Below, piece after piece: positions 1 to 11,358 of a stretch of DNA of 64,000 bases (its first letter is position 1; each line of letters begins with the position of its first letter). Origin of the DNA: Megalopta genalis (taxonomy: Eukaryota > Arthropoda > Insecta > Hymenoptera > Halictidae); NCBI RefSeq assembly GCF_051020955.1, contig NC_135022.1:7716963-7780962 (forward strand). Reading direction: 5' to 3'. The notes beneath the pieces were generated by a model that worked only from the letters and a program-made list of their open reading frames with translations, did not search any database and had not been told where the DNA came from. The position numbers and the translations under genes were made by a program.

Positions 1-91
1 ACTTCCCTGAATAATACAAATTAACACCATTAAACGGCAACATTTTTTTGGCCATTGAAAAATAAGTAATTTATTTCAGAAGTCATTTTGA

Positions 92-2680
92 TTAACTCCA
101 TACCCTAATGTAATCGTTGCTTTATTGTCATGCATCAACGCTTTGTTTTAAACAGCCGAAGATGCTTTCCCCCCTCTCAATAATATTGGTAATAAAATCG
201 CATCAACAAACAGATTAAAAAAAAGCGCAACGCAAACGGTAGTTAGTATAACAGTGATCTCGCACGCTGAATGTTACTGTCTACTTTACCATTATTGCAC
301 GGCCTACATATATTTTCTTGATCTTTTCATCATTACTCCCAGATTGTTTTTAAAGAAATAAATATTATACCGTTATAACCAAGATGAGTGAGACTAATAA
401 CAACGTGGATGACGAAAACAGTGATGGTTCTTCAATACGATTTATTAACAGAAAGTGTGGTTCAAGAAGACGTTTATCGTTTTCCTCGGATTCATCTGAT
501 TGCAACAGTACAAATTTCGCAACAAACACGTTGATTGGGAGGAAAAGAAGTTGTAATCCTGATAAATGGACACGAAATTTACAAAAGCATAACAGAACAA
601 AAGGTTTGGCATATAGGAATAGGGGAGGAAATTTAATACCTGCAAAAACATTTGTCGATATAAAATGCAGATGCCGCCAAAAGTGCAACCAAAAAATTTT
701 TTCAAATGAGAGAGAGACTGCCATGAAGGCATTTTATAGATTACATAGTCAGCTTGACCAAAATATTTTCTTAAGAGGTTATATTAAAGTCAACGAAATA
801 AAAAGAAGGCGCCCCACGAATGAAACTAAAGAACGAATATCACATTCTTTTACATATTACTTTCGAAAAGACACACGTGATATTCCCGTTTGCAAAAAAT
901 ATTTTAGAGACACTTATCAGGTGAGCGATGGGCAGATATACAAATGTTGTCCTAAAGAACAAGTTACATCTTTGATCTGCGCAAAGGCCATGTTGCAAGC
1001 AATAAAATAGATGACACAAGTGTTATAAAACATATAAAGTTATTTCCAGCCTACCGTAGTCACTACACTAGAGCTCATAATCCAAGACGACAATATTTAG
1101 ATCCTGACTTAAATATTAAGAAGATGTATGAACTATACGTCACAGAATGTGAAAAGGAAAATGTAGTACCAGTGAAAGAAAAGTATTACTATAATGTGTT
1201 CTCTACAAAATTTAATTTACATTTTAAACAACCATCAAAGGATACGTGTCAAAATTGTGATGCTTTGCAAATAAAAATTCAATCCTCAGACGGTGAGGGA
1301 AAGAAGATGGCAGAAATTGAAAAGGAAACTCACTTAGAAGAGGCTGAACGGGCTCGCAGTCAAATGGCTGCCGACCGAATGGCAACATCAGAAAAAGTTT
1401 TCTTATTTTCTTTCGACTTGGAAGAAGCTTTGGCCTTTCCCAAGCTGACCACATCCGTAGCTTATTATAAGCGTAATTTATATGTTTATAATTTCGGATG
1501 TCATGAATTCAGTAAAAATATAAGCCACATGTTTGTTTGGCCAGAAACTGAAGGATCTCGTGGGTCTCAAGAAATTTCATCTTGTCTAATAAAGTACATA
1601 AAGACTTACGCTACAAACTTTGAAAAAATAATAACATATTCGGATTCGTGTACCGGGCAAAACAGAAATATTAAAACTGTCTTAAGTTTATTGAAACTTG
1701 TTCAGAGTACGGAAATAAGAGCTGAGTCAATTGAAATGAAATTTTTGGTAAGTGGGCACAGCTATTTGCCTAATGACTCAGATTTTGCCATTATTGAGTC
1801 ACGTGCGAAAAAAAATCAAAACATTTTTTCACCAGATGATTGGTACAATATAATCAAAACATGTAAAAAGAAAGCTCCATTTCATCTAATCCAAATGACC
1901 CACCAAGATATTTTTTCAACAAAACCTTTAGAACAATCAATCATTAACAGAAAAGTGACCGTCACAGGCTTTCCAGTAAATTGGCTTAAAATACGCTGGA
2001 TAAAATTAGAAAGGTCCAAACCCCATCTCATACAATTCAAATGTGATTATAATGAAGATACAGAATTTAAAGCCATTAATTTAAGAAAATCTGTATCAGG
2101 TAGACCGCAAAGTTTGAAAAATATATATCAGCCTTTATTATATCCTAAAGGCAGAACTGTGACAAGGGAAAAATGGAGAGACATGATGGACCTGCTAAAA
2201 TACATTCCTCCTGTTGAACATGATTACTATAAAAACTTGACAACAAATCGAAATGACGAATCCTCACATCCAGCTGATGAAGAAGACATTATTTATAATA
2301 TTTCTGATGAATTAATTACAAATAATATAATATAACAGAACTGTGAACATTCATGTTTATGCAAAAGCTGTAATAAAAATATATAATAACTAACTTTTTC
2401 TGTAATAAAAAACTTAAAAATTTAAAGACTGAATTTAACTTTACTACTTTTTTTCAGTTGCCAAATTGATTAACTCCACCAGTCACATAAAAGCTGTAAC
2501 ATTACTGACGATTATTTTTTGGCTATTCTTTCTTATTAATTTTATACAGCATCAGATGAAAGCTATATCTGTATTTATGCACTCTACATTATATGTGTGA
2601 ATCTATATTATAACAGGAATTTTAGAAAACAATGTACATCGTTTCATCGCGTTTCTCAACTTTTTCTTTTATGGAGTTAA
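92..2680 (+). mobile_element. Candidate TTAA-flanked cut-and-paste DNA transposon (Kolobok-like?)
   Basis: The unit is bounded by TTAACTCCATA at 92-102 and its reverse complement TATGGAGTTAA at 2670-2680. This reads as TTAA target duplications plus 7-bp terminal inverted repeats (CTCCATA). The only long coding region inside is the frameshifted DDE-like protein at 384-2335. Known TTAA-targeting superfamilies are piggyBac and Kolobok. The protein is not piggyBac, so Kolobok-like is the inference. A third TTAACTCCA lies at 2469-2477 and could be a subterminal repeat or an alternative end. The inverted repeat is short, so the boundaries are tentative. Confidence 0.45.
384..2335 (+). pseudogene. 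DDE-like transposase-type protein (DUF7869-like), frameshifted
   Basis: Two open frames, 384-1010 (208 aa) and 1124-2335 (403 aa), belong to one protein. In the second frame, coding can be read upstream of 1124 back to about 972, giving DLRKGHVASNKID then FPAYRSHYTRAHNP. The shift therefore lies near 960-985. The N-terminal part has an acidic/Ser-rich leader, a CRCRQKC motif and a KRRRP basic patch. The C-terminal part has FDLEEALAFP, YSDSCTGQNRN and GHSYLPNDSDFAIIE, whose acidic residues (D, D, E) are spaced as in an RNase-H-fold DDE nuclease. I recognise the pattern as an arthropod family of uncharacterised proteins (DUF7869 as I recall). The transposase role is inferred from the acidic triad and flanking TTAA repeats. 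One frameshift is the only disabling change seen. Confidence 0.6.
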
Positions 2681-4020
2681 GCGATATGTGCACTGAACGG
2701 TTCATTTACTGAGCCTTTTCTAGTTATCATCTGCACACTCATCTAATTACTATATGTCAATCTCTGTGCACTGATCTAATCACTATAAAGAGTGCTAGGT
2801 AAATACTAAAGTTCGAAAATTGTATGAGCTTTGGGTATCATAATTTATTACACATGTTCAGTACAATCACGTATAGCGTATACACATTTCACGGACAAAA
2901 AAAGTAATCTTAAATGTAACACGTAGTTTGCTATAAGAGGGCTCAGTCTAGACTGTTTTTCTGCAATTTGGTAGAGTTTTTTGAATATAATAATTTATTT
3001 TTTTGTTTTGTGGAAAACATGATTTTTGTATTTTTTTTATCTTTATTTGCAAAGTGATTAGTAAGTCTTTTAACAAAATCAGGAAAGAAGGAAATTCTGC
3101 GGCTGGAAGAAAAAACACTGAATGTCACATGTTTTCACTTTCGAGATGTTTGTCCTTTAAAGTTCTTACAGAAACCAATTCCTTTCTTGGTTTTCCATTT
3201 ATTGAGCTTATCGTATTTGCATAAACTGAAATTTCTTGAAATTGTAACATGTTGCGGTATTCTCTACAGTCACTGAATTATGCCGCGAGATCTAGGACGC
3301 TCGGAGCGTGGGCTGAGTCGAATGGTGCCGGCCCTGAGCAACGGCGAGTGCGCGTAGGGTTTGTGCGTCGTGCCGAGCCGTGAGTCTGGGGAGTGGGGAA
3401 TGCCTCGTTTCTGGCTGAGGAAGCGATCTGCCGAGAACGAGGATCACTGTCGCGTAGACCGTAGCGTTGGGTATTTGAAAGAAATAAGTGTAACTGTGAC
3501 AATTCGAGCCGAGATTAATTCATACGAAATGAAGGAAGATAGCCGCTAAAGACCATAGGGCAGCAGGCGAAATAATAAAGGACAGTGCTGGCAACAACTG
3601 GCAGCGACCGTTCCAAAGATATGTCAAGACTAGTGACCGGCCAGGATCCGCATTCGTAACTGGGAATTTCTGATCGGTTTTTCGGTAAGTCTCATTATCA
3701 GTACGAATTTCTTCATTTACATTTCGATGGCTCGGACACCTTCTCTCGGCTGGGCTAATTATTCGCCAGTGCGAATTATTACACGCCACGTGCGTTACGC
3801 ATATGGCGTCTTGAGAAAGCTTGCGAAACTGGAAGCACGTGTCTTCCACGTGGGCAATCGGTTCTTGCGGATATATGGCGTCGCGGCCATATTTATTTAT
3901 ATTAATATTCGGACAACTTTTAAAACGCCATAACTTGCTTAGAACTGGACTGAACAACTTGAATTTTGTTATTGCTTAGAATGATTAAAGAAAATAATAT
4001 ATGACGAAATATATATAACG
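2681..4020. other. No gene seen; GC-richer island with possible untranslated exon
   Basis: 2681-3270 is AT-rich and carries no convincing coding frame. 3280-3480 is unusually GC/CpG-rich for its surroundings and might be a former promoter or 5' exon. A consensus-like splice donor (GGTAAGT) occurs near 3684. Short open frames on both strands have no recognisable motifs and are treated as chance. Confidence 0.3.
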
Positions 4021-4029
4021 ATGATTTAA

Positions 4030-4300
4030 GAAATGCATTTCGTAGATCTCGGTAATTTATATGCATGTTGAAAATTTCAGCGGAATCGGTTGACTTTGGT
4101 ATAAGCGGTAAACAATTAAAGATCGCAAAAATCGCAGTTTTGTCCTGATTTTTAATATTTCTGTCCAATAATTGTGAGAAAGTTGCTGTTTTAAAATTTG
4201 TTTAATGCTCGTAACTATGACCTTGCGTTAACTGATTTCGATGAAATTTTCGGCATGCATGTAACTTATCGAGATCTACAATTCCTAATATATTTTCTTT
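4030..4300. repeat. Imperfect inverted repeat, arms of about 55-100 bp
   Basis: The plus strand at about 4041-4097 (from AGATCTCGGTAATTTATATG) matches the reverse complement of about 4222-4279 (AGATCTCGATAAGTTACATG) over about 55 bp at roughly 80% identity. Weaker similarity continues towards the centre. The structure could fold into a long hairpin. It may be a decayed foldback or miniature element. No coding frame goes with it. Confidence 0.6.
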
Positions 4301-5590
4301 GCAATATGTAAGCTTATTTTCTAATAAAATGTCGCTTTATGGGCATGTCTTGTATTTATTTCTTTATTTCTAGATATCTGAAACTGTTTCTTAAGTTGTT
4401 TAATGTAAGTATTGTATAACATACTGTATAGCGTACCTGATTATACATTCACTTCAGATTGATCCTCTATAACTTGAGATATTATTTTATTGTCGTTAAG
4501 AATATGAAATCCTTTATCATTTCCATCATTTTTAATCACATTTTCTACATCGCACTCTACGCAGTGTGAAATGCACCTTGCAACATTATATATATAACTT
4601 TGTGATTACGGTTTGTTCGCTATCTGATCTTTCATGCAAAGATGAATTACTTTCACCGACTTTTAGAAGCTGTTATTCATTTTTATTCCTCTATTCGTGT
4701 TTGCTGCATCATCTTCTTTGCATTTTAATATGTTATCTTTATAATTTTTTTATGATATATACAGTAAATCTACCAATGTTATATTTACGAGACAAGAGAT
4801 TAATTGTTTCTGAAGCGTCTATTAATTTCAAATTTTTCTTCAATACAAAGCACCACTCTTTTTCTCTTTTCGTTTGATTTGTGTGAAGACGTAATGAGAA
4901 TATAGTTTCTGGACGAATCACATAGATACAAGTAACTGAATTAAATCGTTACTTATCTTACATTCTATGCAGGAAGACTATGCTAGAATTTCTAACTAAG
5001 AAACAAAAACAGTGTGTTGTATAATGGGTATGTCGCGTAGACTGGAGTTGGATAAGAGGAGCATCGTTCCTGACATCCAATTGTTGGTAACGGGTTACTA
5101 TGTTGGATAAACACAGTCCAGATAAACGGTGTTTTACTAGTTCTTGTACTAGTTGTTCTATGATTAGTATTTATTTAAGATTGATGTCGTTTTTAAATCT
5201 CTATTTTATACGATTTTAAAATTTGTTTATAGTATGTATTTTTTTTTGTTGCAACTTGAATGTCCGAATTATATATAATATATATTATATATTATCAAAT
5301 ATTTCAAGATTTAATGAAAAGTATTTGTTTAATATAATGTTTTACAAGTAGTGTATAAACAAGGATTCGGACCTGGACAAACTAATCTAAATTGGAATCG
5401 AAATTGCGTAGGAACCGTATTTTATTAGGCTTCCCTCAATTTATTTTCTTTATTACATCACCGCCCAATGCTTCATCCTGTAACAAATGATAAAATGTCA
5501 TGGTTAATAGTAAATCAAAGACCTATGCATATAAACTGTGAATCGTTTAATAGAGTTCGATGATGTACCTGCGCTGTTGTCTGTTTTTGA
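4301..5590. other. AT-rich DNA without recognisable genes
   Basis: Low-complexity A/T tracts, including a TATA-rich block around 5267-5295. The one open frame over 100 codons (4566-4877, plus) is Phe/Leu/Tyr-rich and has no recognisable domain. A splice-acceptor-like TTTGTTACAG on the minus strand near 5480 could mark a last exon of the MRE11-like locus, but the reading is too short to support. Confidence 0.3.
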
Positions 5591-5599
5591 GTTGAAGTA

Positions 5600-7842
5600 A
5601 ATTACCTCTCAGATGTTATACCAACAGAACTTTTATGATTTTCATTACTTTTATCGGTTTCTTTGCTTTTGTTACATGCTCCACTGCCATTAGCTTTATC
5701 TGTTTTTTCCGCTTCTTCTTCATCGTTACTACTACTGACAATAACTATTATCTCGTCATTATTGAAGGGTTTTACCGGTCTATTAGCAAATAATGTTTGC
5801 ATCTATAAAATAGCATGCGATTATCCAATCTGTCAAATCTGATAGTATATTATCATTTTTAAATGAGTTTGTTTGCAAGTATACATATACTTCTGTCTTT
5901 TCTTTTTGTGCTTCCTCCTTTCTCTTATCACAATAATTTTTAATTTCTTTCCTGATATTTCCAATATCTGCAGTTGTTTCAGTAGTTTCCAAACATAGCA
6001 CAAGTTCTTTTATTTCACGACTATATGTAAAGAATTAATTGTAACAATACAATCGAGCTTATAATGGCAAATCAATATTTTGAAATATTACATTGTATAT
6101 GCTTGACCTCTGTAGGTTATTAAAAGCGTTAGTGTTATTTTTGTTAACAAATTTACCTAATGCTTTATTTAGATCATTCACTGTTAGTATTGTTCATAGG
6201 TTTTTATTTTCAACCAAACTGGTGTCCTTTTAGTTTTGCTTGTATGTGGTTTCCACAAAACCTTAATTCTCCTAATTAAAAAACCAAACACAAATTTTAC
6301 CTTCGAGCATCTTGTAGAATATCGCAATTTTTGTTTACCTCAGTATAGCTCATAATGTCAGTCGTATCCTGGAGTACTTACCGGAACTTCTTGTTTTACA
6401 GAATACAATTAATTCGTGAGAATTAGCAACTTTATCACAATATTTCTGTGCCAATCTAAAATACACATATTATTTATTTCCATTTATTACTTGTATTCGT
6501 TAATATACTAATAGAATCTTACCTGGTCGAATCGAACCGTTCTTTATCTTTCAAGTAAATTACTTTCAATCGAATATACGGCAAGACCGGTTGCTTCGGA
6601 TGATTTGACAATTGTTCCGCGGTACTAGGAATCAATTCATTTTCTATGCGTCGGTCGACGATATTAAAAACTGATTCTGATAGCAATCTATCATTGTTAC
6701 TTTTTATATTTGTATCATTAAGGACCAGAGTGTCAAACACAAATGGTCTAACGGTTTTTAATTTCAATTTCTTCAACTTAAACTTGTTACCGTTTACGCT
6801 AAGTATGACAATGTGTTTGGTCTTTGATTCGCCTTCGCATAAAGAAATCGCAATCTGTAAGTGCGTTTCTTAAGCAGTAGTTTCTTATTTTTCATGCATC
6901 ATAATTAATAAATAAATCTAAAAATATACCTGTTTGAGAAATGTAGTATTGTCTTTTAGAGTTAAACACGTGTGTGATACAACATTCCTATTCCCCTCCC
7001 CACACGACAAAGTCAACAAAAGAGGGAAGGTGGGCTTCCGAAGTATATCCACGTTTAAGACATGGTGCACGTTTTTTATGTAAAACAAACAAATTAAAGC
7101 ATTTCACCTATGAATGAAAATCATTTGCAATAAAAAGAAATGGAAAGACCTCTCAATACATATATGGATCTCATAAGTTCACCTTAAAATCGTTCAACAT
7201 CCGTATTAATTTATCATCGTTCATGCAGCTTAAACCAAAAATTGCAACATGGGTATTACCCATTTTTATCATCAGTGGAGGAATGATCATTTTAGGGGTG
7301 GCTGTCCATTTTCCAAAATAATTTATGAAACCAGACACAGACAACAAGTCCATTTGGCCCATTTATTCCACAACCTATAATTTTGATTATAATTACTAAT
7401 GGCTGAATCAATGTTGAAAAATCACTGTACTTAAACTATTGATATTATATTTCTTACTTGGATGGTCGTTTTTCCCGTGAATGGAAAATATTAGCATGTC
7501 AATATTAAAATTTGGATCCTAAAAATTTACAGTTTTAAAGGTACAGTGTGGGAATGTTAATTCTGGCTCGCTCAAAAATTGGATGTTAATTGCTCTGATG
7601 AAAAAACAATCATTAATATTTGTCGTACTTCAAATACCATCTTATATTGATATTATCATATCTTGCTAACCTGGGACCCATACAGTATTTATTTAACAAT
7701 TCCATACATTTTAATTCATCAGAAGTTGTTGGTTTCGCATCGTGAAATAAATCTCCACAATGAAATATAAGGTCTACATTTTTTTCCTTGCTACATTGAA
7801 GTATTTCTTCAAAAGTATTAATGCTCTCATCCGATGACTCTC
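5600..7842 (-). pseudogene. MRE11-like gene copy, intron-containing, disabled
   Basis: Minus-strand exons with GT/AG borders read as the Mre11 phosphodiesterase, the nuclease subunit of the Mre11-Rad50-Nbs1 break-repair complex. Exons: 7671-7842 (FHCGDLFHDAKP, KYCMGPR); 7458-7518 (FSIHGKNDHP); 7183-7374 (GFINYFGKW, MGNTHVAIFGLS); 6930-7107 (NLFVLHKKR, then WGGE-stop-ECCI, YYISQTG); 6523-6854 (capping region, PYIRLKVIYL); 6382-6455 (LAQKYCDKVANSHELIVF). Acidic C-terminal exons probably lie at 5783-6001 and 5602-5802. Disabling changes: the family motif HGNHDDP is HGKNDHP (metal or catalytic Asn and His lost), WGHEHEC has lost one His and has a stop at the other, and TAA is in the frame of the 7183-7374 exon. 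The first exon, carrying the DxH motif, is absent. Introns show it is a segmental copy, not a retrocopy. Confidence 0.85.
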
Positions 7843-7925
7843 CTGCTTGTATAAATTAATTATTTGCAGTATATATGTGCGTGTGTTGCTGTCAATGGTC
7901 ATGATGCTACCACTGAGTAACCACA

Positions 7926-8234
7926 TCAATGGCCTTGCCATTTTTTAATTACTGTAATGTCTCCAGTTACATTTCGAAATATGTATTCTTCGATGCATTC
8001 TCGGCATCGACTAGCGTTTGATGTTTCCAGGATTACAGAACCATATCCTTCACAATGACAATCTGCCTCACTTCTGTGGTTTCCTGCGATGATATGCCAG
8101 CAGCCTTCAGGAAATAATTCTCTTTCTTCTGCTGCCACTCGAGACCAACATTTTTCACACAATTTGTATTCTTCAGCTTCAAACACGAGTTGCATTTTCC
8201 TTATACATTGGCATATTAAGAGATCCTCGTGCAC
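7926..8234 (-). CDS. Cys-rich open frame of unknown function, 102 aa
   Basis: The frame contains five paired-cysteine clusters (CQC, CEKC, GCWH, DCHC, CREC) that look metal-binding. It lies just downstream of the decayed Gypsy integrase end on the same strand and just upstream of the MRE11-like exons. The reading stays open upstream to an acceptor-like TTTCAG near 8268. It could be a captured exon, an extra ORF of the Gypsy element, or part of its LTR. I do not recognise the family. Confidence 0.3.
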   Translation of the reverse strand: MHEDLLICQCIRKMQLVFEAEEYKLCEKCWSRVAAEERELFPEGCWHIIAGNHRSEADCHCEGYGSVILETSNASRCRECIEEYIFRNVTGDITVIKKWQGH

Positions 8235-8289
8235 CTCTGGATAATCAGCGGGATTTACTTCATCCTGAAAGTGATTCCAATTTTTAATT

Positions 8290-9038
8290 TGTGTCGGACG
8301 AACTATCGAAGACGAAGGAGTGTTTTAATTTATCCTGATGTTTCGCGATTAGGTGTCCGGTCGCATCTGTTTTTAAAATTGCATTATTTATATCCGACAT
8401 CTACTATCTCGTATGGCCCGATGTAACGTGGATCGAATTTACTTGTTTCAGGTTCTTTTTACACATGGACGTATTACTCCACCATAAGTTATGTCGGATT
8501 AGCTCACTTATCGTAATTCCCGAAGATTAATTCGTGGGGTGTGAAATTCGTAGCTTCGTGGACGGAGGTATTTATATGAAATCATGGCAAATGGTAAGTA
8601 GAGGTCCCATTCTTCATATGACTCGATGTATTGTTTTAGATGTTCTGTTAATACAATATATGGCTCCTTTTTAACGATCCATCTCGGCAACATGTAGCAT
8701 TAGTTTCCCAAGAAACTAGTGTTTTCATCTATCGAAATGGATTTTGGTGTCTCACGTATTGCAATGAAATGACTCGCGGACGCGTCAGCTATTATCATTT
8801 CTTTAATATCTGATAAAGCAACTGCTAACCAATACTTTTTTAAATTGTCTCGCATAGTTAAAATGTAGCGATTTCCATTGATTGTTTTTGGAAGTAGTCC
8901 AAATGTGTCGTGGCAAGTTCGTCAAAAGGTTCCAGAGATGTGTCCGTAATAATCACGGGTTGACGGGTTTTGTTCTGATAAGTGAACGAATGAATTCTTG
9001 TGAATCTTTTCTCATTTCGGGGCAGTGATATTTTTCTT
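8290..9038 (-). pseudogene. Gypsy integrase, 3' part
   Basis: Carries the second half of the zinc-binding domain, a degenerate catalytic core and the C-terminal GPY module (reading KFDPRYIGPYEIVDV, then HQDKLKHSF). The core reads as ITDTSLEPFDEL followed by a run in which the expected D-D-E residues are scrambled by frame changes. It is continuous with 11363-11960 once the piggyBac insertion is disregarded. Non-functional. Confidence 0.75.
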
Positions 9039-9042
9039 TTAA

Positions 9043-11358
9043 CCCTTTCGGTACGGAGGACCTGGCCGCGGTTATACATTCGTGGAACGAGGAAGTTTTT
9101 CGCAAGAGTGGTTGCACTGTCCGACAGTGTAAACCGCGAAAACATGTTTTGCGGCATTCATAGAAATCTCGAGCGTGATTGACACTAAACTTTTCATTCG
9201 GACCGCGACATCGGTGACTGACGCGGAATTTAACGTGTTTGAAAAACATTTCTAAAATGTTTATACTGCTTTGTCGTAACCTAAACCAATCCTCGGCAGA
9301 AAACCGATTTCGACGGTATCTTATCTCGCGGATCAGACGAATGGACAGACAAAACAGGCATGGCGCTTAACGTTCTAAAATCATATCTTTTTCTTTACAG
9401 TACATTAATTAAAGTAAATGGCATTGGTATAAATAATATGGTCCAATATTACAAAATTAAAATAAATAACAAAATTAATAGTGTAACATAATAAATAATA
9501 AAACTAATAGTGAAATATAATCAACGACAAAACTAATAGTGTAACTTGGTGTGATAGTTTTCGAAACAAGGGGAAACGCGCAAGCCCACATTACATTGTT
9601 CGCACTGATACTTGGATTCACGTCTCACACCACCAGCCGCACATACAACACATCTTCGTTTTCGATCTTTTTTCCCCGACTGATATATCGAAGGAAAATG
9701 TCCCCCTGTGAGCCGATGATATTCATGATTCTTGTGTTATTTTTCTAATATTTCCTTAATCAACTGAAGGTGAAATTTCGCCATTGGGATTTGTTTTTTT
9801 GTGGTGTGCTTATATAGGCAGTATGCGTTTTGGGCTTTAGAACAATTTCATTTTTTCTTGACTTCTTAGGTACTTCTGCAAATTCTGCGGTTTGGATAGT
9901 GAAAAGCATATAAAATTTCTTTCTATCAAACCATTTCATTGCAAACAGATTTTCAGATGAGCGGAACACTGCCTTTCCTTTTTTCAATTTATCAGTTATT
10001 TTAAGCATCTCTTTCCGTCTTCTTTGCACAGTGCCACAAGCGTTCGTACTTTTTTCGTGGGGTAGGTTGAACAATATGGGACTGGAAAACCAGTTATCCA
10101 GATAAATACAATAGTCTTAGTTGCCAACCCAATGGCCTTTGTTTAGAAAAGGTTGCAAAAGCGACATTACAAAGTTCCCTGGCTTTCCAATATATTGATA
10201 TTCGGTAGCTACAGTAGCACTAGCCCCACAATAAATGATTATATCTTGGATATAATCCGTCTTGCAGTCACAAAGTGGGAATGATTTTATACCAAACCTA
10301 CTCCTTTTCGGGGGAATATATTGTTTAAATGAGAGACGGCCTTTGTAGAGGAGTAGACTTTCGTCTATACATAACCGCTGGTATGGCTGAAATGCATTGA
10401 TAAAAAGATGTTCGTAGCATTTCCACTACTTCATTTATTTTGTATAAACGATCAGCAGTGCGACCGACTATGTCCGTAAAATGCAACACTTTCAATAATG
10501 AAAAGTAGCGATCTCTACTCATAATTTGACTGAATATATCGCTTCGGAGAAGCTTATCTTTAGACCAATATTCATTTAAGGATAGCTTTTTGGTTCGCGT
10601 CATTAATAACGACGCAGCAATAAAACAATATAATTCATCCACTTCCATCCCTTCTGAACCCTTCTGTCGACACCAGTAATTGTTTGTTTTTTCCACAATA
10701 AATTTAACTAAATCTTCAGAAAAAAGTAGTCTGAAGTAATCCAAAATTCTCGACGAACGATTTAAATTGTTCCCAACTACTCCCGAATGATGTGGCGTAA
10801 CATCATGAATTTTTGGACTGAGCTTCTTTGATGTCCATTTGATGCTAGAAGGAGTATCAATTCGTACTTCAGGCTCTTCTGCTTCTTCAGATTCTGAGGT
10901 GCTAAGTACACGTGCTCGATTGTTCCTCCTTTTGCGAAATGCTAAATTATATTGATTTTCTTCATCAGAATCTCTTTTGGAATCAATGATTTCTTTTATT
11001 CATTGTTCTCCTTTCAAGCGTTTTACACTCATCCTGAAGGGAACTAAATTCAAATTGTAAGTTATACATTAAAAAAATTAACGATATAAGCAAACATTCC
11101 AATTTGTTTTTCGTAGCTTATCTATATATTATAAAACATATATAATTAAGGCACGCTGTTGACTGTTACTAATTATATATTATAATGGAACGATTAGAAC
11201 AGCCGGGAATTTTAAACACAGAATAGTAAAGTAATGTGTACTATAGAGAGTAATCATACCCACATAACTTTCCGTTGGTGCTGTTCACGGTGTCCACATA
11301 AAGTGCCCACATAACTTTCCGTGGATGCCGCCAATAGGCGGCGGTAGTACCGAAAGGG
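9043..11358 (-). mobile_element. piggyBac-1 DNA transposon (decayed)
   Basis: Exact TTAA duplications flank the element at 9039-9042 and 11359-11362. The termini are CCCTTTCGGTAC at 9043-9054 and its reverse complement at 11347-11358, the usual piggyBac terminal form. The element is 2316 bp and carries a minus-strand transposase pseudogene. A three-copy degenerate repeat containing AATAGTG lies at about 9471-9546 near the 3' end. Insertion occurred inside a Gypsy integrase codon run, which reads through perfectly when the element and one TTAA are ignored. Confidence 0.92.
9556..11033 (-). pseudogene. piggyBac transposase, disabled
   Basis: Reading starts at MSVKRLKGEQ (11033) with an in-frame TGA ten codons later. 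It continues through an acidic N-terminus (STSESEEAEEPE) to the DDE_Tnp_1_7 domain (10744-10325: YFRLLFSEDLVKFIVE, NEYWSKDKLLRS, FSLLKVLHFTD). The first catalytic Asp lies in CIDESLLLYKGR, reached by a frame change near 10370. The second lies in YLDNWFSSPILF near 10090, just after a stop. Downstream is the KWFDRKKFYMLFT block. The C-terminal cysteine-rich DNA-binding domain (RRCVVCAAGG ... CFENYHT, about 9556-9670) is well preserved. At least two stops and two frameshifts make it dead. Confidence 0.85.

Noticed and set aside
3278..3960. Overlapping open frames on both strands (62-145 codons)
   Set aside because: GC-rich stretch with frames on both strands, no motifs, and CpG-driven lack of stops.
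4566..4877. 103-codon plus-strand frame rich in Leu, Phe and Tyr
   Set aside because: Low complexity AT-rich DNA, no motif, and no supporting splice or promoter context.
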